Positions 33,354-42,294 of a stretch of 64,000 bases of DNA are shown piece after piece (positions within the stretch are counted from its first letter, which is position 1; the number at the start of each line of letters is the position of its first letter). Under the pieces are notes generated by a model. That model saw nothing but the letters and a program-made list of their open reading frames with translations. It did no database searches and was not told where the DNA came from. The translations under genes were made by a program, and so were the position numbers. Source of the stretch: VYFG01 sp965213885 (lineage in GTDB: Bacteria; Pseudomonadota; Gammaproteobacteria; Arenicellales; Poriferihabitantaceae); NCBI GenBank assembly GCA_965213885.1, contig OZ243919.1, forward strand, positions 2,604,001 through 2,668,000, read 5' to 3'.

Positions 33354-34138
33354 CCGGGGATACGTGGCTGAAGCGGTTAACCCCTGACCGGATCCGCTGG
33401 CGCGGCGTCACTTCCGTGATCGTCTTTTTCGTACTGTGGCACCTGGGGGTCGTGCTGGGCGTGTCCGGGATCAGCGAACTGCCGACTCCGCTCGAGACAC
33501 TGACGACCTTTTTCGGCGACTACATTGCCGACAGCGACTACTGGCAGTCCTGGGCCGTGAGCTTCCAGCGCGTACTGGCCGGGTTCGTGATCGCCCAGTT
33601 TCTGGGAATCCCCCTGGGGCTGGTGTTCGGCACCAACCGGCGTTTCCGGGAAATGTTCTTCCCGGTGTTTGAGTTGATGCGGCCGATTCCTCCGCTTGCC
33701 TGGGTGCCGGTATCGATCCTGTTCTGGCCCACCAACGAATCCAGCATCATCTTCATCACGTTTATCGGCGCCTTTTTCGTCATCGTGATCAATGTCTACG
33801 ACGGTGTCCGCAGCATCCGGAACGAACACATGTGGCTGGCGCAGTCCCTGGGCGCCAGCAGGCTGTCCATTTTCCGGCGCATCATGCTGCCGTCGGTCAT
33901 TCCCTCCATTGCCGTCGGAATGACCCTCGGCATCGCCATCACCTGGAACGTCGTCATCGCCGCGGAAATGATCTCCAGCGACAGCGGTCTGGGTCGGATG
34001 ACCTGGGAAGGATATGTCAGCTCCACCCCCGAGGTCGTGCTGATCGGCATGATCAGTATCGGCCTGGCGGGATACCTGTCCTCCGTGGTGGTGGAATGGA
34101 TCGAGCGTCGCATGATGCCCTGGAAGGAAACACGATGA
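33350..34138 (+). CDS. ABC transporter permease 2
   Basis: This encodes 262 residues with the same fold as the first permease (RPIPPLAWVPVSILFWPT and AQSLGASRLSIFRRIMLPSV). The two permeases are clearly paralogous and could form a heterodimer with the two ATPases. It overlaps the ATPase genes on both sides by four bases (ATGA type), so translation of the operon is tightly coupled. Confidence 0.87.
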   Translation: MTGDTWLKRLTPDRIRWRGVTSVIVFFVLWHLGVVLGVSGISELPTPLETLTTFFGDYIADSDYWQSWAVSFQRVLAGFVIAQFLGIPLGLVFGTNRRFREMFFPVFELMRPIPPLAWVPVSILFWPTNESSIIFITFIGAFFVIVINVYDGVRSIRNEHMWLAQSLGASRLSIFRRIMLPSVIPSIAVGMTLGIAITWNVVIAAEMISSDSGLGRMTWEGYVSSTPEVVLIGMISIGLAGYLSSVVVEWIERRMMPWKETR

Positions 34139-34935
34139 GCGATCCCGCCAGCCAGTTCAAGGGGCATATCCGGATCGACGGACTCACCAGGGGATTCCAG
34201 GGTCCGGACGCGCAGCCGGTCAGTGTGATCGAAAACTGCAGCGTCGAATTCGAGCCCGGCCTTCTCAACGTCGTGATGGGCCAGTCAGGGTGCGGCAAGT
34301 CCACCCTCGCCTACCTGCTCGCGGGATACCTGGCGCCGGACGCCGGCAGCATGTCCATCGATGGCCGGCCGATCACGGGACCGGGAGAGGACCGGATCAT
34401 GGTCTTCCAGGAAACGGCCCTGTGGCCCTGGATGTCCGTGACGGAGAACGTCATCTTCGGCCCCCTGGTACGCAACGCCATCTCCAGACAGGAGGCCAAG
34501 GTGCGTGCGGAGGAACTGCTGGAACGCTTCGGCCTGATCGATTTCAAGGACAAGTACCCGGGGCAGCTTTCGGGCGGAATGAAACGCCGCGCGGAGATCG
34601 CCCAGGCACTCATCAACAGCCCCGACATCATGATTCTCGACGAGCCGTTCCGGGGCCTCGATGTCATGACACGCGAACTCTTGCAGGAGTACTATCTCAA
34701 GCTGTTCGAGGACAGCAGGCTGTCGACTCTCTTCATCACCTCCGAGCTGGAGGAGGCACTGTTCCTGGCGGACAGGATCTACGTGATGGCGGAGCCCCCC
34801 GACAACATCACCCGCGTGATCGAGATCGACCTGCCGCGGCCGAGGACCATTGACGTGACCACCACGACACATTACCTTGAATTAAAACAGGAGGCGATGT
34901 CCCACCTCTATGCTGGACTTGAGGTGTCCGCCTGA
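34135..34935 (+). CDS. ABC transporter ATP-binding protein 2
   Basis: This encodes 266 residues from ATG 34135, overlapping the permease stop by four bases. Walker A is GQSGCGKST near residue 47, the Q loop is VFQETALWPWMS, the signature is LSGGMKRR, Walker B is IMILDEPFRGLD. The position of the switch His is occupied by Ser (LFITSELEEA), which may weaken ATP hydrolysis at that site; its partner ATPase at 32460 keeps the His. Such asymmetric pairs occur in heterodimeric ABC systems. Confidence 0.87.
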   Translation: MSDPASQFKGHIRIDGLTRGFQGPDAQPVSVIENCSVEFEPGLLNVVMGQSGCGKSTLAYLLAGYLAPDAGSMSIDGRPITGPGEDRIMVFQETALWPWMSVTENVIFGPLVRNAISRQEAKVRAEELLERFGLIDFKDKYPGQLSGGMKRRAEIAQALINSPDIMILDEPFRGLDVMTRELLQEYYLKLFEDSRLSTLFITSELEEALFLADRIYVMAEPPDNITRVIEIDLPRPRTIDVTTTTHYLELKQEAMSHLYAGLEVSA

Positions 34936-34966
34936 ACAATCCCCAACACCAACCCATGGAATCAAC

Positions 34967-36064
34967 ATGTCTAGAGTAACCATAAAAATCGTGATCGCGG
35001 GACTGCTGCTGCTCAGCACCCGCCTGATGGCTGCCGAGGCGGTCGACATCACTTACGGCTATCATCCGTACTGGACCGGCGGCTGGAACGGCGTCATCAT
35101 CAAGCACAAGGAACTGCACAAGAAATACCTGCCCGAGGGAAGTACCGTCAGGTTCGAGGCCCATCTGACCGGACCGCCCATGGTCAACGCCCTGCTCGCG
35201 AACAAGATGCAGGTCGGCACCATGGGGGACATGCCGTCCCTGGTGGCCACCACCAAGCGCGACATCGCGGACATCCGCCTGGTTTCCACCCCAATGTTCA
35301 GCAACGGCCAGAACTGCAACAAGATCGTGGTGCCGGCTGACGCGCCGGACTTTGCCAGCGTGGAGGAGGCCGGGGAATGGCTGACCGGCAAGCCGTTTGC
35401 CGTTCACCGCGGCACCTGTGCCAACCGGTTCGTGGATTCCATCATTGCCAAGGGGGCGTTCACGCCTTCCGAACGCCTCAGCATGACCATCGAGGTCATC
35501 ACCAGCAACCTGGAGGCGGGCAAGCTGGAGGGAGGCGCCGCCATGTGGGAACCCCATGCCAGGCGGGTTGTCGAGGCCGGTCACGCCAAGTATGTCGCCA
35601 CCGGGGCCCCATGGGGTGAGACCGATGCCGACTTCACGCTGATGCGGCAGGATTTCATTGAACAGCACCCGGAAGCCGCCATCGGCTGGATGAAGGCGGA
35701 AATCGAGGCCATGCAGTTCATCATCGACAACCCCGAGGAAACCGTGGAGATTCTCCATGCGGAGCTGACGGGATATCCGAAAGCCACCATCTGGTCCGCC
35801 ATCTACGAGGAAAATCCTGTCGCCATCGGGGGCGACCCGGTCACCTACCAGGCCAAGATGGTGTTCGACGATGACGTGATCACCCTGATGAACAACGGGT
35901 ACGCCTTCCTGCACGAACTCAAGGTGCTGAAGTCACCGGACGCGCCGGAAAACGCCTACAACGACATGCCCGTCAACAAGGCCCTGGCGGATATGGGGCT
36001 GACGGCACCCATCGGGGAGATCCGGGGCAAGCCGAGATCCACCCGGCCCTACGCGGCGGAATAG
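34967..36064 (+). CDS. ABC transporter substrate-binding protein (nitrate/sulfonate/taurine family)
   Basis: This encodes 365 residues from ATG 34967, with a Sec signal peptide (MSRVTIKIVIAGLLLLSTRL, cleavage near MAAEA). The mature protein begins VDITYGYHPYWTGGWNGVI and has the NMT1/THI5-like two-lobe pattern (STVRFEAHLTGPPMVNALLA, MGDMPSLVATT, WEPHARRVVEAG). It gives the importer its specificity. The family includes taurine, sulfonate, nitrate and pyrimidine binders; no key residue lets me choose. Placement between a sulfur island and an acyl-CoA ligase makes an organosulfur or C1 compound attractive, as inference. A fragment is repeated at 25499-25706. Confidence 0.85.
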   Translation: MSRVTIKIVIAGLLLLSTRLMAAEAVDITYGYHPYWTGGWNGVIIKHKELHKKYLPEGSTVRFEAHLTGPPMVNALLANKMQVGTMGDMPSLVATTKRDIADIRLVSTPMFSNGQNCNKIVVPADAPDFASVEEAGEWLTGKPFAVHRGTCANRFVDSIIAKGAFTPSERLSMTIEVITSNLEAGKLEGGAAMWEPHARRVVEAGHAKYVATGAPWGETDADFTLMRQDFIEQHPEAAIGWMKAEIEAMQFIIDNPEETVEILHAELTGYPKATIWSAIYEENPVAIGGDPVTYQAKMVFDDDVITLMNNGYAFLHELKVLKSPDAPENAYNDMPVNKALADMGLTAPIGEIRGKPRSTRPYAAE

Positions 36065-36082
36065 GCGGGAATCGACCGCTGA

Positions 36083-36117
36083 CCGCGCCATCCCGGCCCA
36101 GGTCCGGGATGGCGCGG
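36083..36117. terminator. Strong bidirectional hairpin between ABC operon and OsmC gene
   Basis: CCGCGCCATCCCGG (36083-36096) and CCGGGATGGCGCGG (36104-36117) form a perfect 14-bp stem with a 7-base loop, between converging genes. No T-tract is present on either side. Confidence 0.7.
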
Positions 36118-36145
36118 CGCCGGGGCAGTCTTTCCCCGGCTGTGA

Positions 36146-36646
36146 CTACACGCGCCTGATCTGCAGGTCCACCGGAACGGGCTTTCGCAGATCGTCCAGC
36201 ACCGGGCAGTGCCGGTTCACGGCCTGCCGCAGGCGCTCGATATCCTCGTCGCTGGCATCGCTTTGTATGGAAATGGTGCCGCGGACCTCGCTGAACCCCG
36301 CCGGAACGTCCTCGTCCAGGGCAAAAAATCCCCGGGCATCCGAAACCCCGGTCACCCTCACGGCGACATCCTTGAGATCGATTCCCATGGCATCCGCGTA
36401 CAACCGGTAGGTGACCTCGTGGCAGGCAGCCAGGGCGGCCAGGACATACTCGCTGGGTCTGGGCCCGCGGTTCGTGCTCGCCATGTTCTCGGGCTGGTCC
36501 ACGACCACCTCGAAACCGCGCACCCGGACGTGACTGCGGAAGGCCTCCACCAGGCGGCTGTCCGCGTGCACTTCCGCGCGGGCCTTGTCGGGCCGGTTCC
36601 GTAGAATTTCCCGCTTGTGCTCGAAAACCTGCTTGAAGGTGGACAT
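36146..36646 (-). CDS. OsmC family protein, copy 2
   Basis: This encodes 166 residues with the same translation as the gene at 25710-26210. The redox Cys pair is Cys75 (LAACHEVTY) and Cys147 (NRHCPVLD). It would reduce organic peroxides in the cytoplasm. It follows the intact ligase gene by 4 bases on the same strand, so the two are probably co-transcribed. This copy appears to be the original, because its neighbours are complete. The protein could deal with peroxide made by methanethiol oxidase, which is inference. Confidence 0.85.
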   Translation of the reverse strand: MSTFKQVFEHKREILRNRPDKARAEVHADSRLVEAFRSHVRVRGFEVVVDQPENMASTNRGPRPSEYVLAALAACHEVTYRLYADAMGIDLKDVAVRVTGVSDARGFFALDEDVPAGFSEVRGTISIQSDASDEDIERLRQAVNRHCPVLDDLRKPVPVDLQIRRV

Positions 36647-36650
36647 GGCA

Positions 36651-38297
36651 TTACTCCGTGGATGAGGTCAGTCGGTCGCGCAAATGGAATTTCTGGATCT
36701 TCCCGGTGGAGGTCTTCGGAAGCTCCCCGAAAATGACGGTTCTCGGGCACTTGTAGTGCGCCAGGTGGTCGCGGCAGAAGTCGATGATTTCCCGTTCGCC
36801 GGCATCAGCACCGGCTTTGAGTGCCACGAACGCGCAGGGGGTTTCCCCCCATTGCTCGTCCGGCTTCGCCACCACGGCCGCCTCGGCAACCGCCGGATGC
36901 CGGTACAGGCAGTCCTCGACCTCGATGGACGAGATGTTCTCGCCACCCGAAATGATGATGTCCCTGGAGCGGTCCTTGAGTTGCAGGTAGTGATCCGGCT
37001 GCATCACACCCAGATCCCCGGAATGAAACCACCCCCCAGAAAACGCCTCCCGCGTCGCCTCCGGATTCTTCAGGTATCCCTTCATGACGATGTTTCCGCG
37101 GAACATGGTCTCCCCTATCTCCTCGCCGTCGGCCGCGACCGGCTCCATGGTCTCCGGGTTCATCATCTCGAGCCCCCTGAGGACATGGTAAGCCACCCCC
37201 TGCCTTGAATTCATCGCCGCGCTGTCCACCGCATCCAGCCGGTCCCATTCCGGTTTCCAGGCGCAGATCACCGCAGGGCCGTAGGTCTCCGTCAGCCCGT
37301 ACACATGGGTCACCTGAAATCCCGCCTCCGCCATGGCCCTCAGCACGACCGCCGGCGGCGGTGCGGCCGCCGTCATCATGTTCACGGTCTGGCTGAACGT
37401 CCTGCGCTCTCCCGGCGCTGCATTGATCAGCATGTTCATGATGATGGGTGCGCCGCAGAAATGCGTGACGCCGTGCTCGGCAATGGCAGCGTAGATGGCG
37501 CCCGCACTGACGGCGCGCAGGCAGATGCTGGTGCCGGCAACGGCGGCCAGGGTCCAGGGAAAACACCAGCCGTTGCAGTGGAACATCGGCAGGGTCCACA
37601 GGTAGACCGCATGGTGGGGCATGTTCCAGCCCACCGCGTTGCTGAGAGCATTCAGATAGGCACCGCGGTGGTGATACACCACGCCCTTGGGATTGCCTGT
37701 GGTGCCGGAGGTGTAGTTGAGGGCGATCGCATCCCATTCGTCCGCCACTTCCGGCAGGTCATCACCAGGGTCACCCTCCTCCAGCAGCGCCTCGTAATCC
37801 AGGGCATCCCGGACATTGTCGAAACCCGCAACCGGAATGCCCACCAGCAGAATGTTCCCGCGCACCTCGTCGGGCAGCCCCATCCACGCCTTCAGCCCCA
37901 GTTCCGCGAGTTCCGCATCCACCATGAACACCCGGGCCTCGCCATGCGCCAGGATAAAGGTCACGGTGTCCGCATCGAGCCTCGTGTTGATGGTGTTGAG
38001 AACGGCGCCGGCCATCGGAATGCCGAAGTGCGCCTCGAAGATGGCGGCACTGTTCGGGGCGATGATGGCGACGGTATCGTCGCGGCCGACACCGCGGCGA
38101 CGGAGTGCGGAGGCAAGGCGGCGGCAGCGCGCACGGGTTTCCCGCCAATTACGGCGGACATCGCCATCCACCAGCGCGGCATGGTCCGGATACACCCTGG
38201 CGGAACGGTCCAGGAAGTCGATCGGCGACAGCGGCGCATAATTGGCCGCGCACCGGTCCAGACCCTCCGCATACAAATCCTGCCCCGCTTGACTCAT
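36651..38297 (-). CDS. Acyl-CoA ligase, medium-chain/DmdB-like
   Basis: This encodes 548 residues from ATG 38297; an upstream frame to 38456 lacks similarity. ANL-family motifs are present: phosphate loop YTSGTTGNPKGVVYHHRGAY, LPMFHCNGWCFPW, YGLTETYGP, GWFHSGDLG, KDRSRDIIISGGENISS and the C-terminal catalytic Lys in PKTSTGKIQKF. The overall pattern resembles the group that includes 3-methylmercaptopropionate-CoA ligase DmdB and medium-chain fatty-acid ligases. DmdB belongs to DMSP demethylation, which releases methanethiol, so its position 5 kb from a methanethiol oxidase is suggestive. No dmdA, dmdC or dmdD genes are in the window, so a general medium-chain ligase is equally possible. Confidence 0.8.
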   Translation of the reverse strand: MSQAGQDLYAEGLDRCAANYAPLSPIDFLDRSARVYPDHAALVDGDVRRNWRETRARCRRLASALRRRGVGRDDTVAIIAPNSAAIFEAHFGIPMAGAVLNTINTRLDADTVTFILAHGEARVFMVDAELAELGLKAWMGLPDEVRGNILLVGIPVAGFDNVRDALDYEALLEEGDPGDDLPEVADEWDAIALNYTSGTTGNPKGVVYHHRGAYLNALSNAVGWNMPHHAVYLWTLPMFHCNGWCFPWTLAAVAGTSICLRAVSAGAIYAAIAEHGVTHFCGAPIIMNMLINAAPGERRTFSQTVNMMTAAAPPPAVVLRAMAEAGFQVTHVYGLTETYGPAVICAWKPEWDRLDAVDSAAMNSRQGVAYHVLRGLEMMNPETMEPVAADGEEIGETMFRGNIVMKGYLKNPEATREAFSGGWFHSGDLGVMQPDHYLQLKDRSRDIIISGGENISSIEVEDCLYRHPAVAEAAVVAKPDEQWGETPCAFVALKAGADAGEREIIDFCRDHLAHYKCPRTVIFGELPKTSTGKIQKFHLRDRLTSSTE

Positions 38298-38368
38298 GGC
38301 TTTGCCTGAATGATCGTGGTGAACGATAATACCGGCTTTGTCGAGTCCAGGACACCCGAAGGCAACCA

Positions 38369-38839
38369 ATGGCTGACACCCCGACATTGCGCCGCATCCT
38401 CTCACAATACCGGACACTGGCCGTGGTGGGTCTGTCCGGCAATTGGTACCGGCCAAGTTTTTTCGCCGCCAAGTACATGCAGGAGCATGGCTACCGCATC
38501 ATTCCGGTCAATCCGAACTACGGCGAGATTCTGGGAGAGAAATGCTATCCCGACCTGGCGTCCATTCCCGATCCGGTGGATCTGGTGGACATCTTCCAGA
38601 AACCGGAAACCACGCCCGCCTACGCCCGCGAGGCGATCGATATCGGCGCCAAGGTGGTCTGGCTGCAGCTTGGCATCGAAAACGGCGAAGCCGGGGACAT
38701 CACCCGCAACGCGGGCCTTGAGTTCGTCCAGAACCACTGCGTGAAGATCGAGCATGCCCGAATCTTCGGCGGCCTCAACTTCGTGGGCGTCAACACCAAG
38801 GTGATTACCAGCCACCGCAGTAAATACATCGCGAACTGA
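38369..38839 (+). CDS. CoA-binding protein (YccU family)
   Basis: This encodes 156 residues, a single CoA-binding Rossmann domain: TLAVVGLSGNWYRPSFFAAK near residue 16, IIPVNPNYGEILGEKCYPDL, DLVDIFQKPE, VVWLQLGIENGEAGDI and FVQNHCVKIEHAR with the conserved Cys. It is 10 bases before metY on the same strand and probably co-transcribed. This pairing is seen in other bacteria. A role in handling CoA-bound sulfur or in sulfide supply to the next enzyme is possible but not shown. It is related to, but well diverged from, the protein at 29546. Confidence 0.82.
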   Translation: MADTPTLRRILSQYRTLAVVGLSGNWYRPSFFAAKYMQEHGYRIIPVNPNYGEILGEKCYPDLASIPDPVDLVDIFQKPETTPAYAREAIDIGAKVVWLQLGIENGEAGDITRNAGLEFVQNHCVKIEHARIFGGLNFVGVNTKVITSHRSKYIAN

Positions 38840-38849
38840 AGAACCGACC

Positions 38850-40136
38850 ATGAGCGACAGAGAATTCGGGTTCGAAACCCTCTGCCTGCACGCCGGGCAG
38901 CTGCCGGATCCCACGACGGCCGCTCGGGCGGCCCCCATCTATCAGACCGCCTCCTACGTGTTCGACGACACCGACCACGCGGCCAGCCTCTTCAACCTGC
39001 AGACTTTCGGCAACATCTACACCAGACTCACCAACCCCACTACCGCGATGTTCGAGGAGCGCATGGCCGCCCTGGAGGGCGGACGCGCCGCAGTCGCCAC
39101 CAGCACCGGGATGGCCGCGCAGATGACCGCCCTTCTGACCCTGCTCAAGGAAGGCGACGAGATCGTCTCCGCAAGCACGCTCTACGGCGGCACCGTCTCG
39201 CAGTTCGCCGTCACCTTCAAGCGCATGGGGATTCGGACCACGTTCGTGGACCCGGACGATCCGCAGAACTTCGCCCGCGCCATTACCGATCGGACCCGGG
39301 TCATTTACGGGGAAACCATCGGCAATCCGAACAACAATGTCCTCGACATCGAGGCGGTTGCCGATATCGCCCATGCACACGGCATCGCGCTGGTCATCGA
39401 CAGCACCTTTGCATCGCCCTATCTCTGCCGCCCCTTCGAGTACGGCGCCGACGTGGTGGTGCACAGTGCCACCAAGTTCATCTGCGGGCACGGCACCTCC
39501 ATGGGGGGTGTGATCGTCGAATCCGGCAAGTTCCCCTGGGACAACGGCAACTACCCGGACATGACTCAGCCCTCCGAGGGCTATCACGGTGTGCGCTTCT
39601 ACGAAACCTTCGGCGATTTCGGTTTTACCATGAAGGTCCGCTGCGAAACACTGCGCACCCTGGGCCCGACGATGAGCCCCTTCAATGCCTGGACCATGCT
39701 GCAGGGGCTGGAGACACTGCCGATCCGGATGGAACGTCACGTGGAAAACGGGCAACGCGTGGCCGACTTTCTCAAGTCACATCCCGCGGTCGGCTGGGTC
39801 AAGTTTGCCGGGGATCCCGAAAGCCCCTACTACTCCCTGGCCAGGAAGTATCTCCCCAAGGGGGCCGGCTCCATCCTGACCTTCGGCATCCGGGGTGGCG
39901 GTGAAGCCGGGATGCGGTTCATCGAGAATGCAAGCTTCATGAGCCACCTCGCCAACGTCGGTGACGCGAAGACCCTGATCATCCATCCCGCCTCCACCAC
40001 GCACCGCCAGCTGAACGAGGAGGAACTCGTCAGGGCGGGCATCTCCGACGACATGATCCGCATTTCCGTGGGCCTGGAGAACATCGACGACATCCTCTGG
40101 GATATCGACCAGGCGCTGCGCTCGTCGACCGCCTGA
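38850..40136 (+). CDS. metY: O-acetylhomoserine aminocarboxypropyltransferase / sulfhydrylase (MetY)
   Basis: This encodes 428 residues, the length of MetY-type Cys/Met PLP enzymes. It begins FGFETLCLHAGQLPDPTT, with IYQTASYVFDDTDHAASLF, TRLTNPTTAMFEERMAALEG, the PLP Lys in VVHSATKFICGHGTSMGG and the C-terminal IHPASTTHRQLNEEE and RISVGLENIDDI. It makes homocysteine from O-acetylhomoserine and sulfide, and members also accept methanethiol to make methionine directly. Either use would recover sulfur from the island at 27-31 kb. Conserved CoA-binding gene directly upstream. Confidence 0.93.
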   Translation: MSDREFGFETLCLHAGQLPDPTTAARAAPIYQTASYVFDDTDHAASLFNLQTFGNIYTRLTNPTTAMFEERMAALEGGRAAVATSTGMAAQMTALLTLLKEGDEIVSASTLYGGTVSQFAVTFKRMGIRTTFVDPDDPQNFARAITDRTRVIYGETIGNPNNNVLDIEAVADIAHAHGIALVIDSTFASPYLCRPFEYGADVVVHSATKFICGHGTSMGGVIVESGKFPWDNGNYPDMTQPSEGYHGVRFYETFGDFGFTMKVRCETLRTLGPTMSPFNAWTMLQGLETLPIRMERHVENGQRVADFLKSHPAVGWVKFAGDPESPYYSLARKYLPKGAGSILTFGIRGGGEAGMRFIENASFMSHLANVGDAKTLIIHPASTTHRQLNEEELVRAGISDDMIRISVGLENIDDILWDIDQALRSSTA

Positions 40137-40176
40137 TCCGGCCAGCGAACGGGTCCCGGTTAGCAAGGGCCCCGGT

Positions 40177-40635
40177 TCAGCCGGAACCCGTGGAACCGAA
40201 TCCCCCCCCGGCCCGCCGGCTTTCGCTGAACGACGCGACGATCTCGAATTCCGCCTGCACCACGGGAACCAGGACCAACTGCGCGATCCGGTCACCGGGA
40301 TGGACGGTGAAGGGTGTGCTTCCGCGGTTCCAGCAGGAAACGAACAGTTGTCCCTGATAGTCGGAATCGATCAGCCCGGTGAGGTTCCCGAGCACGATGC
40401 CGTGCTTGTGGCCAAGCCCGGAGCGGGGCAGGATCACGGCGGCAAGCCCGGGATCCCCGATGTGGATGGCAATACCGGTGGGAATCAGTTCCACCTGTCC
40501 GGGCCGCAATTCCAGCGGCCCATCGATGCAGGCCCGCAGGTCGAGTCCGGCCGAACCCTCGGTGGCATAATCCGGCAGGCCGAAGTCGGCCTCCACCCTG
40601 GGATCCAGGATCCGGAGCGGGATTTTCCTCTTCAT
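40177..40635 (-). CDS. dut: Deoxyuridine 5'-triphosphate nucleotidohydrolase
   Basis: This encodes 152 residues of a homotrimeric dUTPase. Conserved motifs: DYATEGSAGLDLRA (motif 1), ILPRSGLGHKHGIVLGNLTG (2), GLIDSDYQGQLFVS (3), PGDRIAQLVLVPV (4) and the C-terminal GGFGSTG (5). It hydrolyses dUTP to dUMP. It overlaps the coaBC stop by four bases on the same strand, the usual gammaproteobacterial order coaBC-dut. Confidence 0.97.
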   Translation of the reverse strand: MKRKIPLRILDPRVEADFGLPDYATEGSAGLDLRACIDGPLELRPGQVELIPTGIAIHIGDPGLAAVILPRSGLGHKHGIVLGNLTGLIDSDYQGQLFVSCWNRGSTPFTVHPGDRIAQLVLVPVVQAEFEIVASFSESRRAGGGFGSTGSG

Positions 40636-41852
40636 CCCCCGGCAAGCAGCCCGTCGATCTCCCGGAGCATGTCCACGGCAACGGCGTACTTGTCCGCAGT
40701 CGGCAGGGGGATTTCCCCCCCGGCATGGACCAGGGTCACCGTATTCCGGTCACTGTCGAAGGCACTGTCGGCGCCGCCCACGTCGTTGGCCGCGATCACG
40801 TCCACACCCTTGCCTGCCAACTTGTCGCGGGCATTGGCCAGGGTGTCGCGGGTCTCGGCGGCAAACCCCACCGTAAAGGGAGGCGGATCCAGCGCCGCCA
40901 CCGTCGCGAGGATATCGGGATTTCGCACCAGCTCCAGGGTCATGGTGTCCTCCCCGGGGGACTTCTTGATCTTGTGCTCCGCCGGACGGGCCGGTCTGAA
41001 ATCCGACACGGCTGCCACCGAGACGAACACGTCCACACCTGCCACGTTCTCCAGCACCGCCGCGAGCATTTCATCCGCGGACCTCACATTGATTCGGCGC
41101 ACGCCTTCCGGCGTCGCAAGGTACACCGGTCCACTCACCAGGATCACCTCGGCCCCCTGGTCCGCCGCCGCCGCCGCCAGGGCATAGCCCATTTTCCCGG
41201 AACTGTGATTGGTGATGCCGCGAACCGGGTCCAGCGCCTCCCAGGTCGGACCGGCGGTCAGCAGGATTCGGCGGCCGGCATAGGCCAGGTCGGCCGGATC
41301 GCCGGCCAGCAGCGAGGCGATCTCCTCCGGCTCGGTCATGCGTCCGGGCCCGGTTTCCCCGCAGGCCTGCCCACCGCTGCCCGGCCCGATGATCCGGATG
41401 TCACGCGAGCGCAGGATGTCCAGGTTGGCCCGGGTGGCCGGATGAAGCCACATCTGCCGGTTCATGGCCGGCGCCACGGCCACCTCCGCGGTGGTGGCGA
41501 GAACCAGCGTGCTCAGCAGGTCGTCGGCCTGGCCGTGGGCGATCCTGGCCATGAAATTAGCCGTGGCAGGCGCCACCACCACGAGTTCCGCCCAGCGCGC
41601 CAGTTCGATGTGGCCCATGCCGGATTCCGCATCCGCATCGAGAAGGTGCTGGTGTACGGGATGGCCGCTGACGGCCTGGAGCGTCAACGGGGTAATGAAA
41701 GCGCCCGCCCCCCGTGTCATGACCACGCGCACATCGCAGCCCCTCTCGATCAGCCGCCTGACGAGTTCCGGGGACTTGTAGGCCGCAATCCCGCCGGTCA
41801 CGCCCACCAGGACGCGCCGGTTGCGATGATGGGTTGTGGAATGCTGGGACAC
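40632..41852 (-). CDS. coaBC: Bifunctional phosphopantothenoylcysteine decarboxylase / phosphopantothenate-cysteine ligase
   Basis: This encodes 406 residues. The N-terminal CoaC flavoprotein domain (VGVTGGIAAYKSPELVRRL, the catalytic His in TLQAVSGHPVHQHL, PATANFMARIAHG, PAMNRQMW) is followed by the CoaB ligase domain (LLTAGPTWEALDPVRGITNH, AAVSDFRP, VGFAAET, NDVGGADSAFDSDRN). It carries out two steps of coenzyme A synthesis. The expected divergent radC is not seen upstream; the 41853-42294 gap is empty. Confidence 0.96.
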   Translation of the reverse strand: MSQHSTTHHRNRRVLVGVTGGIAAYKSPELVRRLIERGCDVRVVMTRGAGAFITPLTLQAVSGHPVHQHLLDADAESGMGHIELARWAELVVVAPATANFMARIAHGQADDLLSTLVLATTAEVAVAPAMNRQMWLHPATRANLDILRSRDIRIIGPGSGGQACGETGPGRMTEPEEIASLLAGDPADLAYAGRRILLTAGPTWEALDPVRGITNHSSGKMGYALAAAAADQGAEVILVSGPVYLATPEGVRRINVRSADEMLAAVLENVAGVDVFVSVAAVSDFRPARPAEHKIKKSPGEDTMTLELVRNPDILATVAALDPPPFTVGFAAETRDTLANARDKLAGKGVDVIAANDVGGADSAFDSDRNTVTLVHAGGEIPLPTADKYAVAVDMLREIDGLLAGG

Positions 41853-42294
41853 TGCTGCAATCAGTTGATGGTGCCGGGGAGCGCCGGTCGTCTATCCGGA
41901 GTCGATTCTCCAGGTGAAAGTGTACCGCAGGATGTCGGTGAGGATGTCATTCCCATCGAAAAGGCGTCGGCGGACATCACCCAAGGAGTACCGGGGCTGT
42001 CCAAGGCCATCGTTTCGCAGGCACCACCGCACCCGGTGTTGCTCAGGAATCTGCCCTCGGTTTGGTCCGGTCCGCACCCGCCTCGCAACGGGGCCACAGT
42101 ACCGGGAAATGCGCCATTCGAACCGCATCCACTTGGTGGCAAACAGACCGTCATTAGCGACTTCTTCGGAAGCCGGTCCGCTCGGATGCCACGCCGGTAC
42201 GGCTCCATGGATCATGCCGCGATGCCCCGTACATTCAACGGATGAAAATCTGACCCTTCTGCTACACTCGGCGTTTTCCATTTCAAAACGAAAG
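41853..42294. other. Gene-free stretch between coaBC and cobO
   Basis: About 440 bases without a supportable gene; the frames on both strands read as shadow sequence. No clear cobalamin-riboswitch consensus or terminator was recognised. It should contain the promoters for divergent coaBC and cobO. Confidence 0.4.

Noticed and set aside
41914..42294. N-terminal extension of the cobO reading frame
   Set aside because: The extra residues show no similarity to CobO/BtuR and no ribosome binding site; ATG 42295 starts the recognisable protein.
41853..42294. Cobalamin riboswitch before cobO
   Set aside because: No recognisable B12-box or matching structure was found.
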